A stretch of 45,883 bases of DNA from an uncultured Chloroflexota bacterium (GTDB lineage Bacteria; Chloroflexota; Dehalococcoidia; UBA2979): the NCBI GenBank assembly GCA_903917615.1, contig CAIXBH010000040.1, positions 1 to 45,883 of the forward strand. The letters run 5' to 3'. Of the stretch, positions 8,093-16,735 are shown one piece after another. The notes under the pieces are model-generated. The model saw nothing but the letters and a program-made list of their open reading frames with translations, did no database searches and had not been told where the DNA came from. Both the position numbers and the translations under genes were made by a program. Position 1 is the first letter of the stretch. Every line of letters starts with the position of its first letter.

Positions 8093-8142
8093 GAACCTTG
8101 ACCAACGGCCCCCCGAAGCTCGTCAGAACCTTGACCAACGGC
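8093..8142. repeat. Two 17-bp perfect direct repeats
   Basis: GAACCTTGACCAACGGC occurs at 8093-8109 and 8126-8142, a 33-bp period, in the 212-bp gap between the tRNA terminator and the SDR gene. Related pieces flank them: a TTGGTCGTGATCAA-like segment at about 8070 and a GTTGATCAAC palindrome at about 8153. There is no coding potential. They could be a tandem protein-binding site or a small degenerate repeat. Confidence 0.75.
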
Positions 8143-8218
8143 TCATCGGAGCGTTGATCAACAGCGTCACCTCTGCTCTCGTCACGCGAGAACCGAGCCT
8201 TCAGCCCGCCCCCAAGGG

Positions 8219-9022
8219 CTAGTAGTACATGACCCCCGGGGTGCCGCCGCCGACCGCGATCGTGTCGCCGTTGATGGCGACGGACCGAGGCGAAGCGAGG
8301 AACGTCACGACCGCCGCTACCTCGCTCGCATCGACAAGGTGGCGGATGGTGTTGGCATTCGCCATCTGCTGCTCGATCTCGGCCTCGGTCACTCCCGCGG
8401 CAGCCGCTCGACGCGCGACATTCGCTGCGGTCGCCTCCGTCCGGACGCCGCCCGGGTGCACCACCGTGACGTTCACGCCCTGCGGCCCGAGTTCATCGGC
8501 GATGTTCTTCGTGAGCGCGCTCACGGCGGCGTTCCGCATGGTCGTAACCATGTTCCCGCCAGAGCTCCGCACCGCGAGACCGCCGATGTTGATGATGCGT
8601 CCCCAGCCCTGGGCGACCATGTGCGGCGCGACCTCGCGAGCGGTCCGGATGTAGCCCAGCACCTTCACGTCCATGTCCGGGAAGAACAGATCTTTGCTCA
8701 TGTCCTTCAGGCGCGGAATGCCGCCCGTCCCGCCGGGCGTCGCCGCGCAGTTCACCAGGATGTCGACCCCACCGAGCTGACGCACAGCCTCGGCGACGAG
8801 CTCTTGCACAGAGCCGTCGCTGGTCGTGTCCGCCACGACTGCCCGCACTCGGCGTCCGGTCTCCTCGGACAATTCTGTCGCGGTAGCCCTGAGCGCCTCC
8901 TCACCGCGTGCCGCAATGACGACATCGGCGCCCTCGAGCGCCAGCTCACGCGCAACGGCTTTGCCGATGCCGCGGCTGCCCCCGGCGATGATCGCGCGCT
9001 TCCCGGCCAGTTGCAGGTCCAT
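8219..9022 (-). CDS. Short-chain dehydrogenase/reductase family protein with atypical active site
   Basis: The protein has 267 residues from an ATG preceded by AAGGGG. The Rossmann glycine motif GGSRGIG is at 14-20, NCAA at 91-94 replaces NNAG, and the post-catalytic VHPGGVRTE segment is present. Where the YxxxK catalytic pair should lie, the alignment gives Thr160 and Asn164 (VTTMRNAAV), so the usual proton relay is absent. The same substitution appears, as I recall, in a subgroup of SDRs, so this may be an authentic non-canonical family rather than a decayed copy. The frame is intact. It is divergent from the broken LLM oxidoreductase gene. Confidence 0.85.
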   Translation of the reverse strand: MDLQLAGKRAIIAGGSRGIGKAVARELALEGADVVIAARGEEALRATATELSEETGRRVRAVVADTTSDGSVQELVAEAVRQLGGVDILVNCAATPGGTGGIPRLKDMSKDLFFPDMDVKVLGYIRTAREVAPHMVAQGWGRIINIGGLAVRSSGGNMVTTMRNAAVSALTKNIADELGPQGVNVTVVHPGGVRTEATAANVARRAAAAGVTEAEIEQQMANANTIRHLVDASEVAAVVTFLASPRSVAINGDTIAVGGGTPGVMYY

Positions 9023-9143
9023 GATGTGCCCCTTCCGTACGCGGGGAGCGTACCCGACCCAGCAGGCCTCGGGCGCCCGCGCAAGGCCCATCGCGGGGAA
9101 TACTGCGACGCTGGGCATCGGGAGCGCAGGCAGGGAGCCAGGC

Positions 9144-10072
9144 ATGTTCGGCGTCGTCATTCGGGGCAGAAATGCGTTAGAGGCCGTTGAGCAGATCGAG
9201 GCCGCGGAGGCGGCCGGCATCGAGGCGGTCTGGGCGACGATGTTCGGCGCCGGCGGGGTGGACATGATCCCCGTGTTCGCTGCTGCTGCCGCCCGAACCG
9301 CTCGCATCAAAGTCGGCACGGCGATCGTCCACACGTGGTCGCGGCATCCGGTCGTCCTGGCGCAGGAAGCGATGGCCATAGATCAGATCGCGCCCGGGCG
9401 GTTCCGGCTGGGGACCGGTTCCTCCACCCGCTTCTACGTCGAGCGCCTCTACGGGATGGAATACCGGAAGCCACTCTCGAACCTAGGCGAGATCTGCAGA
9501 CGGTGCGGCAACTCCTTGCAACCGGGAGCGCCGAGTTCGAGGGCGAGCACGTTCACACCCGCGCCCGGCTCGGCGTGTCCGCCCCAGGCGTGCCGGTGAT
9601 GGCCGCCGCCCTCCGCGAGGCATCGTTCGAGGTCTGCGGTGCACTGAGCGACGGTGCGATCTCGTGGATGTGCCCGCTGCGATACATCGAGAAGCGCGCG
9701 CTTCCGGCGCTCGAACACGGCGCGCGCGACGCCGGCGTCCAAACGCCGCCGCTGGTGGCGCACGTGCCGATCGCACTGGACGTCTCGCGCGGGGAGGCAC
9801 ATGACCGCGCGCGGTCCCTGCTGGCGATGTACGCACGCGTCCCGAACTACCAGCGCATGTTCAGGGACGCCGGCTACGACGTTTCTGACGGTTACGGCGA
9901 TGACCTGCTGGACGACCTCGTCCTCTGCGGCAGCGTGGAGGAGGTCTCCGCAGGCCTCCGGCGCTGGCACGACGCCGGGGTCGAGGTCATGGCGCAGCCG
10001 CTGATCGAGCCGGGGGATGCTGCCGGCCTGGCCGCTACCTTCGGCGCGCTGCGGCGCGCAGCGCAGCCGTAG
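9144..10072 (+). pseudogene. LLM-class flavin-dependent oxidoreductase, frameshifted
   Basis: The N-terminal half (from ATG 9144, behind a GGGA site) reads MFGVVIRGRN, then the family blocks GTAIVHTWSRHPVVLAQEA and GRFRLGTGSS. Near 9491 the frame ends its homology and the next frame takes over with DLQTVRQLLATG and continues to the TAG at 10072. Restoring one G after the GAG at 9489-9491 joins both parts into one protein of about 309 residues, a normal length for F420- or FMN-dependent luciferase-like oxidoreductases. It is either a pseudogene or a sequencing error. If intact it would be a soluble oxidoreductase. Confidence 0.85.
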
Positions 10073-10086
10073 CCAACTCCGCCAGC

Positions 10087-10950
10087 TCAGGCCTTCGCGG
10101 AGACCAGGAACGCACGCGTCTCGCTGATAACGAGGTCCGGCCGATCGTGATGGACCCAGTGCGCCGCCTCCGGTACGAGAATCGCGCGTGCGTTCTTGAA
10201 GTGCTCCGCGTCAGCAACGCTCTGCCGGTGCGCCATGTGGGAGAGTTCCCCGTAGAACAAGAGCACCGGACACGGGATCGCACCCCAGAATGCCTCTCGC
10301 TCATCCGTCCGGATGTCCATCGACGTTCGACCGTGCACCCAGTTGTCGAACTTCCAAACGTAGCCGCCCTCGACGGGCTTCACTGCATAGCGAGCGATGT
10401 CCGGCACGAAATCCGCAGGTAGGCGCGGATTGGCCTCGGCAATGCGCGCTGCAGCTTCCTCCACGGTTTTGTATACCCGGGCGGATGGCACTTCGAACTC
10501 TCGGACGCGTCCCACCCATGTGCGCACCCATTCGGGGCTCATCCGAGGGAACGCCGGCGGCTGGTTCGAGGCCGTGCCCTCGATGCTGATGAGCGCGGAG
10601 ACCATGTCGGGATACGTAGCGGCGGTCATGGTCGCAACCTGGCCCCCGTACGAGTGCGCCATGACGACCACGGGGGTGCCTACGATCTCGAGCAGGCGGA
10701 GCAGGTCAGGGACGAGATCGGTGACGCCGTACTGACTCCCAACGGCCCAGTCCGAATCGCCGTGCCCACGCAGGTCGGGCGTCACCACGTGGTAACTGTC
10801 GCAGAACGCGGCAGCGATCCGATCCCAAGCGCGCGAGTGATCGCGCCCGCCGTGGATCAGCACCATGGGTGGAGCGGTCGGATTGCCCCAGTCCCAGTAG
10901 GACAGGCGCAACCGCTGCGACTCGAAGAAGTGCTGTTCAGGCGTTGCCAT
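10087..10950 (-). CDS. Alpha/beta hydrolase
   Basis: The protein has 287 residues with the full alpha/beta hydrolase fold. The HGGRDHSRAW block forms the oxyanion hole, the nucleophile elbow is AHSYGG (Ala in place of the first Gly), and the catalytic His lies in AAHWVHHDRPD near the C-terminus. The usual acid after the sixth strand (G-x-x-D) reads GELSHM, so the acid is probably supplied elsewhere. The ATG follows GGGGAACCC. It lies 49 bp downstream of the truncated beta-lactamase-like gene on the same strand. Esterase, haloalkane dehalogenase and C-C hydrolase activities are all possible. Confidence 0.88.
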   Translation of the reverse strand: MATPEQHFFESQRLRLSYWDWGNPTAPPMVLIHGGRDHSRAWDRIAAAFCDSYHVVTPDLRGHGDSDWAVGSQYGVTDLVPDLLRLLEIVGTPVVVMAHSYGGQVATMTAATYPDMVSALISIEGTASNQPPAFPRMSPEWVRTWVGRVREFEVPSARVYKTVEEAAARIAEANPRLPADFVPDIARYAVKPVEGGYVWKFDNWVHGRTSMDIRTDEREAFWGAIPCPVLLFYGELSHMAHRQSVADAEHFKNARAILVPEAAHWVHHDRPDLVISETRAFLVSAKA

Positions 10951-10999
10951 GGGTTCCCCAGTCTTCCATTGTTCGCAGCGCCCGATTGGCGCGTGCCGA

Positions 11000-11880
11000 T
11001 CAGGCCGATGTGGCCACCGCGCCGAGACTCGCGTACACGGCGCGACTTAGCAACAACGCACGCACATCCTCGCCGGAACCCACCTGGTTCATCACGTAGC
11101 CGAAACCAAGGCCGTGATCGAGATCCGCATAGCCCAGCGAACCGCCGAGCCCGCCGTGTCCGAACGCGCCCGGGCCACGCCCGTCGTCAACGCCGGGGAT
11201 CGGCAGCGCGTAGCCCAGACTGCGTCTCGACGTTCCCCCGGTGATGACGTCCGGGCCGAAGACTTGCTCCACGCTCGCGGCACGGACGGTCTCCGGGCGC
11301 ATCAGGGTGACCCCGTCCAGCGAGCCGCCATTGCCGAGCGTTGCGTACATCCGTCCAAGCCCGCGCGCGCTGGCGTGCCCGTTCGATGCGGGGATGACGG
11401 CTCGGCGCCATTCGGGTGTGCTCGTCGCGCGGAAGCGCCGGGGCGGGTTGTTGAATGCCTTCTTCTGCATCTCGTTCTGGCTGCTCGGCCGCCCGGCCGC
11501 CGCCATCGACACTGGTTCGATGAGCGTGGCCGTGCGAGCGTCATCGGCGGACGTCGTGCCCCAGAACAGATCGTTGCCGAGCGGTCCGCGGATTTCATCG
11601 CGCAAAAGCTCACCCGGTGTCTTGCCGGTCACGTGGTACAGGACGCCGCCGTTGAGCCAGCCGAACGTCGCCGCGTGGTACCCCATCTGCGTGCCAGGCT
11701 CCCAGAACAGTTCGGAGTCGGCGACGTACCCGAGCATGCGCTCCCAGTCGTAGATCGCCTCGTCCGGCACGCGCATGCTCGGTGCGGGGAGGCCAGCCGT
11801 GTGCGTCAGCGCGTGACGCACGAGCACCATGTCCTTGCCGTGCGCGGCGAACGCAGGCCAGTACCGGCTGGACCGCGCCA
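11000..11880 (-). pseudogene. Beta-lactamase-family serine hydrolase lacking its N-terminus
   Basis: The remaining ~293 residues match the class C beta-lactamase/esterase family: RYWPAFAAHGK, RHALTHTAGLP, the Tyr-containing MGYHAATFGWL, VTGKTPGEL, and a FGHGG motif in place of KTG near the C-terminus. The first ~90 residues of the family, including the SxxK nucleophile, are absent. Homology stops at about 11880, where a plus-strand coding remnant begins. The first in-frame ATG is at 11830 and would give a 276-residue protein without the nucleophile. It is therefore almost certainly non-functional. Upstream reading to 12205 is not protein-like. Confidence 0.8.
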
Positions 11881-11881
11881 G

Positions 11882-11962
11882 GCGAAGGGCGACTACGTCA
11901 TCCTCTCCTCGGCGTTCCCGTACCCGTCGGGCGGGGGCTGCGGCATCATCGGCCGCGGCTAG
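11882..11962 (+). pseudogene. C-terminal remnant of a lost gene, possibly thiolase-like
   Basis: About 26 codons ending in TAG read as a plausible protein tail: AKGDYVILSS, then a Gly-rich GGGCGIIGRG. It has no start and meets the truncated minus-strand hydrolase head to head. The glycine pattern recalls the GGG-x-G end of thiolases, and it lies 40 bp before a DUF35 gene, where this window's other DUF35 genes have a thiolase-like neighbour. The thiolase assignment is inference. Confidence 0.45.
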
Positions 11963-12002
11963 ACCACCACCCCACCACAGCGAACAAGTCGAAGGAACGA
12001 CC

Positions 12003-12515
12003 ATGACAACACAGCAGGCCGCCCCCCTCCCCAACCCTGAGACGCGAGCGGGACAGGAAGAGATGAAGCGGATGGGGCTCGTCCCCTTCCCTGTACCGGA
12101 CGATCTCACACGACCGTTCTGGGACGCAGCAAACCGGCACGAGCTAGTCATCCAGAAATGCAGCGCGTGCAGCGAGTACCAGCACCCGCCGCGCGCGGCC
12201 TGCATGCACTGCGGCGGCAGTCAGCTCGACTGGACCAGGGTCAGCGGCAAGGGCACGGTGTACACGTTCATTGTCGACCACCGGAATGAAGTCCCCGGCT
12301 TCGATGGGAACTACGTGTTCGCGTTCGTGAACCCGGCTGAATCGAGCAAGCCCACGACGCGGATCACCTGCAACATCCTCGAATGCGACCCGGCCGACGT
12401 ATACATCGGCATGCCTGTCGAGGTCATGTACAAGGAGATCAAGCCGGGGATCACACTCCCGGAGTTCCGACCGGCGCCCGAGGCGAAACTGCGTTCCAAG
12501 GGCCAGAACCCGTAG
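12003..12515 (+). CDS. Zn-ribbon/OB-fold (DUF35) acyl-CoA-associated protein
   Basis: The protein has 170 residues. The rubredoxin-like zinc ribbon uses Cys53, Cys56, Cys67 and Cys70 (C-x2-C, 10 residues, C-x2-C), and an OB-fold follows from about residue 80. An N-terminal helix with RPFWDAANRHELVIQ packs on the partner in known complexes. DUF35 proteins pair with thiolase-fold proteins (for example ChsH2 with Ltp2). Here the thiolase-like partner appears deleted, only a remnant being left upstream. The ATG follows GAAGGA. A CoA-transferase gene lies 110 bp downstream. Confidence 0.88.
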   Translation: MTTQQAAPLPNPETRAGQEEMKRMGLVPFPVPDDLTRPFWDAANRHELVIQKCSACSEYQHPPRAACMHCGGSQLDWTRVSGKGTVYTFIVDHRNEVPGFDGNYVFAFVNPAESSKPTTRITCNILECDPADVYIGMPVEVMYKEIKPGITLPEFRPAPEAKLRSKGQNP

Positions 12516-12625
12516 ACAAGCAATGACGTCGGACTGCCACTGCACGTGATTCGTGCTTCGGATCGCATGCATGGACACCGCCGACGCCTCTCCGGAATTC
12601 AGCGAGTTACCTGCGGGGGACCTGA

Positions 12626-13819
12626 ATGTCAGACATGCTGGGCGGAGTGCGGATCGTCACGATCGAGGCCGTCGGAGTAGTCCCCGGCGCCACCGGCCTG
12701 ATGCGAGACATGGGAGCCGAAGTCATCAAGATCGAGCCCCCCGGAGGCGAGTCCGGCCGCGGCAACTGGAAGAAGTCAGCCGACCTAGGCGACACGTTCC
12801 CAGGCGGAAGCTTCTTCGACATCCGCAACCGCGGAAAGCAGTCGGTCACACTGAACGTCGCGGCTCCTGAAGGTCGCGACATCCTCGTGAAGTTGCTCGC
12901 CGAGGCAGACGTCTTCTGCCACAACCTCCGCGCGACGGCGGTCAAGCGCTATGGCCTCGATTACGAGACCCTGAGCGCGCTCTACCCGAAGCTCATTTAC
13001 GCGTCCTTCTCGGGCTATGGCGAAAAAGGGCTCGACAAGGACAAGGACGGCTGGGGTCCCGTCGCGTTGTGGTCACGCGCCGGTCTGGGTGCCCACTACG
13101 GTGACAACGACTCGATGCCCGAACCGACGCGCGGCGCGATGGACGACACCATTGCGACGATCGGCTTCCTCACGCTCGTCCTCGGCGCGCTGATGGAGCG
13201 GACTTCCAGTGGCCTCGGACAGCACGTCAGCACGAGCCACTATCAGCTCGGCACGTGGATCAACACCCCGATCGGCCAGGCGCTGCAAGGCGAGAAGGTC
13301 CCGTACCGCGTCGGGCACTGGGACAGCCCCACGCGTGCCATCTACGAGTGCCAGGACGGCCGATGGCTGTTCGTGCACGCGGGACGCCCTTCCCACTGGA
13401 AGGCGCTATGCGAGGCGATGGACCGGCCGGACCTGGTCAATGACGAGCGGTTTGCGAACCAAACCGCTGTCCGGCAGAACGCGAGGGCGCTCATCGAGAT
13501 CCTTCAGGTCGAAATGAAGAAGAAGCCGGCGCTCGAATGGGAGCGGATCATTACAGACAAGGGCGGCGCAAGTGGCATGGTCTACACGGTCGAGGATGTA
13601 GTGAACGACCCGCAGGCCGAGGCCAACGGCTTCTTCACCCACTACGACACGCCCGCCGGACCGAAGCGGCTGCTCAACCCGCCGTTCCAGTACAGCAGGA
13701 CGCCGCTGACGCCTAGAGGCCCGGCGCCTGAGGTTGGTCAGCATACGGACGCGATCCTCGCGGCAGCCGGATACGGACCAGAGGAGATCGCGAAGTTCCG
13801 ATCGTCCGGTGTCGTCTGA
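12626..13819 (+). CDS. CaiB/BaiF family (class III) CoA-transferase
   Basis: The protein has 397 residues, the usual length for one Frc/CaiB subunit. The N-terminal block has GGVRIVTIEAVGVVPGATG and EVIKIEPPGGESGR, and a LNRG-like FDIRNRGKQSVTLN follows. Asp173 (RGAMDDT) lies where formyl-CoA transferase has its catalytic Asp169. A GPAPEVGQHTDAIL tail is typical of the family. It would move CoA between carboxylic acids to activate a substrate. The first block departs from the common DLT-x-x-x-AGP form, having VGVVPGATG. A GGGGGAC site precedes the ATG. Probably co-transcribed with the DUF35 gene upstream. Confidence 0.9.
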   Translation: MSDMLGGVRIVTIEAVGVVPGATGLMRDMGAEVIKIEPPGGESGRGNWKKSADLGDTFPGGSFFDIRNRGKQSVTLNVAAPEGRDILVKLLAEADVFCHNLRATAVKRYGLDYETLSALYPKLIYASFSGYGEKGLDKDKDGWGPVALWSRAGLGAHYGDNDSMPEPTRGAMDDTIATIGFLTLVLGALMERTSSGLGQHVSTSHYQLGTWINTPIGQALQGEKVPYRVGHWDSPTRAIYECQDGRWLFVHAGRPSHWKALCEAMDRPDLVNDERFANQTAVRQNARALIEILQVEMKKKPALEWERIITDKGGASGMVYTVEDVVNDPQAEANGFFTHYDTPAGPKRLLNPPFQYSRTPLTPRGPAPEVGQHTDAILAAAGYGPEEIAKFRSSGVV

Positions 13820-14139
13820 GAGCCGAGGACTCGTGAGATCGCAAACTCCACGAAGGCGGGCGGGGAATTGGCAATGCCGATCAAACTGCTAAGCGTGGGG
13901 GTTCCGAGGCGTCGCATGGTATTGAGCCTACCGCGACGCGGGCGCCATCTCGGTATCCGAGGTCCATCGGACCGAGACGAGAACAACGGCTGAACCGGGC
14001 GTCCAGTCAGAATTGACACGAGGTTCTGGCACGCCGCGCGTCGTAGCAGCGCCCCCGGTCACCGGCTCGGCGACCAGCCCCGGAAACGAAGCGGGGGGAG
14101 CCGTTCGGCTCCCCCCGCGCGATCTCGCTACGTCGACGG
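13820..14139. other. Intergenic region between convergent genes
   Basis: These 320 bp lie between the CoA-transferase (plus) and the substrate-binding protein (minus). Short frames here lack protein-like composition. The only feature I see is the hairpin at 14091-14118. Confidence 0.6.
14091..14118 (-). terminator. Hairpin terminator of the substrate-binding protein gene
   Basis: A perfect 12-bp stem (GCGGGGGGAGCC with GGCTCCCCCCGC) and 4-nt loop lie 22 bp past the minus-strand stop. On that strand it is followed by TTCGTTT. Confidence 0.8.
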
Positions 14140-15939
14140 CTATGCCTGGTCGTCGATGTAGTAGTACGGGAACAGGTCCTGCGTGACCTTCGCGCTGACC
14201 CACGGACGGAGCAGCTGCGGCCCGCGCACGTTCTTCCAGACCAGGTCGGTGACCTCGACGAAGGGACCGACCGGCCACACCACCATGTTGTCCATGGTCC
14301 ACTTGTTCATCTCGTGGATGCCCGCAACGCGCTCGTCGAAGTTCGTCACCGCCTGCTGCTTGCGCATCATGGCGTCGAGCTCCGGGTACTGCTTCCCGAC
14401 CATGGACGAGGAGCCGTTACTGCTCAGGAACTGGAGGTAGAAGCCCAGCGCGTCGCTTCCAGCGCCACCGGGCATGAAGTGGACCGCGGGCTGCGCCACC
14501 TTGCCCTGGAACTGCGCCTTCGCGCGCATGTACTTCGGCGTGTACTCAGTCACGTAGTCCACGGAGACCGCGTTCATCTTCATGCCGGCTTCCTGCACCA
14601 TGGCCTGCAGAATCTCGACGCGCTGCGGCCAGTTGGTGTCCCACTGGATGCCCGGGTAGACGTTGTCGAACTCGAACGTCTTGCCGGAGCCGTAGCCGGC
14701 TGCGGCCAGGAGCTTCTTCGCTTCCGCGATGTCGTTCTTCAGGTAGGCACCGGCAGGGCCAAACTTCGGGTCCTTCGGGTCCAGCCAGTACGGGCCGTAC
14801 CCACCGGAGATCGGCGCGTTCCAGCGCGTCGTCAACTTCGCGCCCAGCGGTTCGTACTGCTTCGGGTCGAACAGCAGGTCCGCGATCTTGTCGCGGTCGA
14901 TGGCCATCGACACCGCGCGGCGCAGCCGCACGTCGTGCCACGGCTGCCCGGGCGAGTACGAGAACACGAGGATCGGGCTGCGCCCGTCGTGCGCACCGAC
15001 GGAAACCTCGGTGCCCTTCAACTCCTTGGCGAACTGCACGATGTTCGTCTGCGACACCGCACCGAACTGCAGGGACTTGCTGCGGAACTGGACATCCAGC
15101 TGCGCCTGCTCCGGGATGATCGGAACGCTGAGCTTCTCGACGTACGGACGCTCGCCACCACCGCGGAACCACTTGGGGTTGCGCTTGAATTCGAACCCGA
15201 CGGAGGGCTTGTAGCTCTCCAGGATGAACGGACCCGTCCCGCGCGGCTCCTTCGCAAGGTCGAACTTCTCCAGCACGCCCTCGGCTGGCTGAATCCAGAA
15301 GCCGCCGGCGAGGTTCGAGAGCGCCGTCGCGTCCACGAACTTCATCTTCACGCGGACGGTGGACGCGTCCACCGCTTCCATCGACTCGATGGGGGCGTCA
15401 GGATTCGCCGAGTTGGCGAGGCGGGTGCGGTAGGTGTCGCTCTTGGCCCAGCGCTTCCAGCTCTCGACCACGTCCTGCGAGTTCACGGAGCGGCCATTGA
15501 GCGGCGCCTGGTCGTCGAACTTCGCGGCCTGGTTCAGGCGCAGGATCATCGTGAGCGGGTCGGGCTGCTCCCACTTCTCGACGAGGTCTCCGCGGATCTT
15601 GCCCGACGCGGGCTTTCCCTCGCCGTACTCGAACTCGAACAACCGGCTGTAGATGAGCTGGGACTGAGTGGGGAGCCCCCCGCCCGAGCGGACCGGGTCG
15701 AGGATGTCGGGGTTCTTCGTCTCGGCATATCGGAGGGCGCCCCCCGACTTCGGCTTGCCGGACGCGGCAGCCGGGGTGGCCAGCGCGGCGCCACCTGCCC
15801 CGGCCGGAGCCTTCGGCGTACCGGATGCGCTACAGCCGATCAGGGCCGCACTCGCGAGCCCGGCACCGGCGACGATTCCTCCACGAAGCACGGATCGGCG
15901 GTCGACGGACCGCGTGAACCAACGTGTCTCATTCGGCAT
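14140..15939 (-). CDS. ABC transporter substrate-binding lipoprotein, family 5 (DppA/OppA-like)
   Basis: The protein has 599 residues. The N-terminus carries a twin-arginine motif (DRRSVLRGG, Arg14-Arg15), a hydrophobic segment and a lipobox LIGC with Cys36, so it is a Tat-exported lipoprotein. The mature part shows family-5 blocks: GGALRYAETKNPDILDP, LVEKWEQPDPLTMILRLNQAAKF, a GRSVNSQDVVESWKRW block and RRAVSMAIDRDKIADLLF. The ATG follows GGAGGGAAC. These proteins bind peptides, opines, nickel chelates or other solutes. No permease or ATPase gene is in the window. Neighbouring CoA-thioester genes suggest an organic acid or conjugate ligand, which is inference. Confidence 0.93.
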   Translation of the reverse strand: MPNETRWFTRSVDRRSVLRGGIVAGAGLASAALIGCSASGTPKAPAGAGGAALATPAAASGKPKSGGALRYAETKNPDILDPVRSGGGLPTQSQLIYSRLFEFEYGEGKPASGKIRGDLVEKWEQPDPLTMILRLNQAAKFDDQAPLNGRSVNSQDVVESWKRWAKSDTYRTRLANSANPDAPIESMEAVDASTVRVKMKFVDATALSNLAGGFWIQPAEGVLEKFDLAKEPRGTGPFILESYKPSVGFEFKRNPKWFRGGGERPYVEKLSVPIIPEQAQLDVQFRSKSLQFGAVSQTNIVQFAKELKGTEVSVGAHDGRSPILVFSYSPGQPWHDVRLRRAVSMAIDRDKIADLLFDPKQYEPLGAKLTTRWNAPISGGYGPYWLDPKDPKFGPAGAYLKNDIAEAKKLLAAAGYGSGKTFEFDNVYPGIQWDTNWPQRVEILQAMVQEAGMKMNAVSVDYVTEYTPKYMRAKAQFQGKVAQPAVHFMPGGAGSDALGFYLQFLSSNGSSSMVGKQYPELDAMMRKQQAVTNFDERVAGIHEMNKWTMDNMVVWPVGPFVEVTDLVWKNVRGPQLLRPWVSAKVTQDLFPYYYIDDQA

Positions 15940-16279
15940 TGGACTGTTCCCTCCAGGACGGCTCGATGCGGCCTCCGCACCGGCACCCCCGCACGATAAG
16001 TCGACGACTGGCGGGCATCAACACGCGTAATGAGAGAAGGACACCTGGTCGGATGTTCGACGGAGGCCGGGCCCCTCCTGAGCGGGGACGGCATCGACAT
16101 CACGTGTGGTATCGTCGGCGCCGACCGAGGCGCTCCACGAGCGACCGCTGCGAGTCACCTCGCCGATGGTCGCCGGGAGCGCGGACGATGCGCCCATCAA
16201 ACGGCAGCACATTCGCGAGCAAGCGGCGTTCACCTCGTGCGACACGGGGGGGCGACCGGCAGCAGAAAGTAGGTACGAG
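15940..16279. other. Divergent intergenic region
   Basis: These 340 bp separate the substrate-binding protein (minus) from the DUF35 gene (plus) and must hold promoters for both. I find no convincing -35/-10 pair. The overlapping short frames are Arg/His-rich and not protein-like. Confidence 0.55.
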
Positions 16280-16708
16280 ATGACCATGAGTGATTGGAGC
16301 AAGGTCGAGCGGCCGATTCCGATGCCGACCCCGCTCACCCAGCACTTCTGGGACGGTGCGAAGGCAGGGAAGATCATCTTCCAGCACTGCCAGGCCTGCG
16401 ATAACTGGCAGCACCCGCCCAGCCCGGTATGCACGAACTGCATCGGCGTGGACCTCAAGTTCGAAGAGGCCGCGCAGACGGGCACCATCTACTCCTTCAC
16501 CGTCGGCTTCCACGGCGGCGACCGCCGCTTCGCTGCGGCGATCCCGTACGCGAGCATCGTGGTGGAGATGGACGGCTCGAAGGTGCTGATGGCCGGGAAC
16601 CTCCTCGACGTGCCCTACACGGAGGCCCACGTCGGTCGCCGCGTGAAGGTCGTGTTCGAGCCGCTCACCGACGACATCACCCTCCCGCAGTTCAAGCTCG
16701 CCGACTAG
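16280..16708 (+). CDS. Zn-ribbon/OB-fold (DUF35) protein, partner of the next gene
   Basis: The protein has 142 residues, with zinc ligands Cys37, Cys40, Cys51 and Cys54 and an OB-fold after residue 60 (GTIYSFTVGF, then YASIVVEMDGSKVLMAGN). The start at 16280 gives MTMSDWSKVERPIP; earlier in-frame starts lack a conserved-looking leader. It ends 27 bp before the thiolase-like gene, an arrangement typical of DUF35-thiolase-fold complexes. Its role would be to dock the CoA ester or support folding of its partner. It begins a run of five genes on the plus strand. Confidence 0.9.
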   Translation: MTMSDWSKVERPIPMPTPLTQHFWDGAKAGKIIFQHCQACDNWQHPPSPVCTNCIGVDLKFEEAAQTGTIYSFTVGFHGGDRRFAAAIPYASIVVEMDGSKVLMAGNLLDVPYTEAHVGRRVKVVFEPLTDDITLPQFKLAD

Positions 16709-16735
16709 CCGTCCACGAGAAGGAAGGACCCATAC

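Noticed and set aside
7823-8101. 92-codon frame spanning the tRNA
   Set aside because: It runs through the tRNA and its terminator and has no protein-like features.
8093-8142. Two spaced repeats as a CRISPR array
   Set aside because: Only two copies with a 16-bp interval, no leader and no cas genes.
11800-12003. Insertion sequence at the gene junction
   Set aside because: No transposase, inverted ends or target duplication are visible; a simple deletion or inversion fits better.
12100-12205. Extended N-terminus of the beta-lactamase-like gene to 12205
   Set aside because: The extra sequence is antisense to the DUF35 gene and lacks SxxK.
13738-14019. Small minus-strand frame in the 13.8-14.1 kb gap
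   Set aside because: No ribosome site, no conserved-looking pattern, and it overlaps the end of the CoA-transferase.
14314-15999. 561-codon plus-strand frame over the substrate-binding protein
   Set aside because: Arg/Val/Glu-biased shadow of the minus-strand gene, with no signal peptide or domain.
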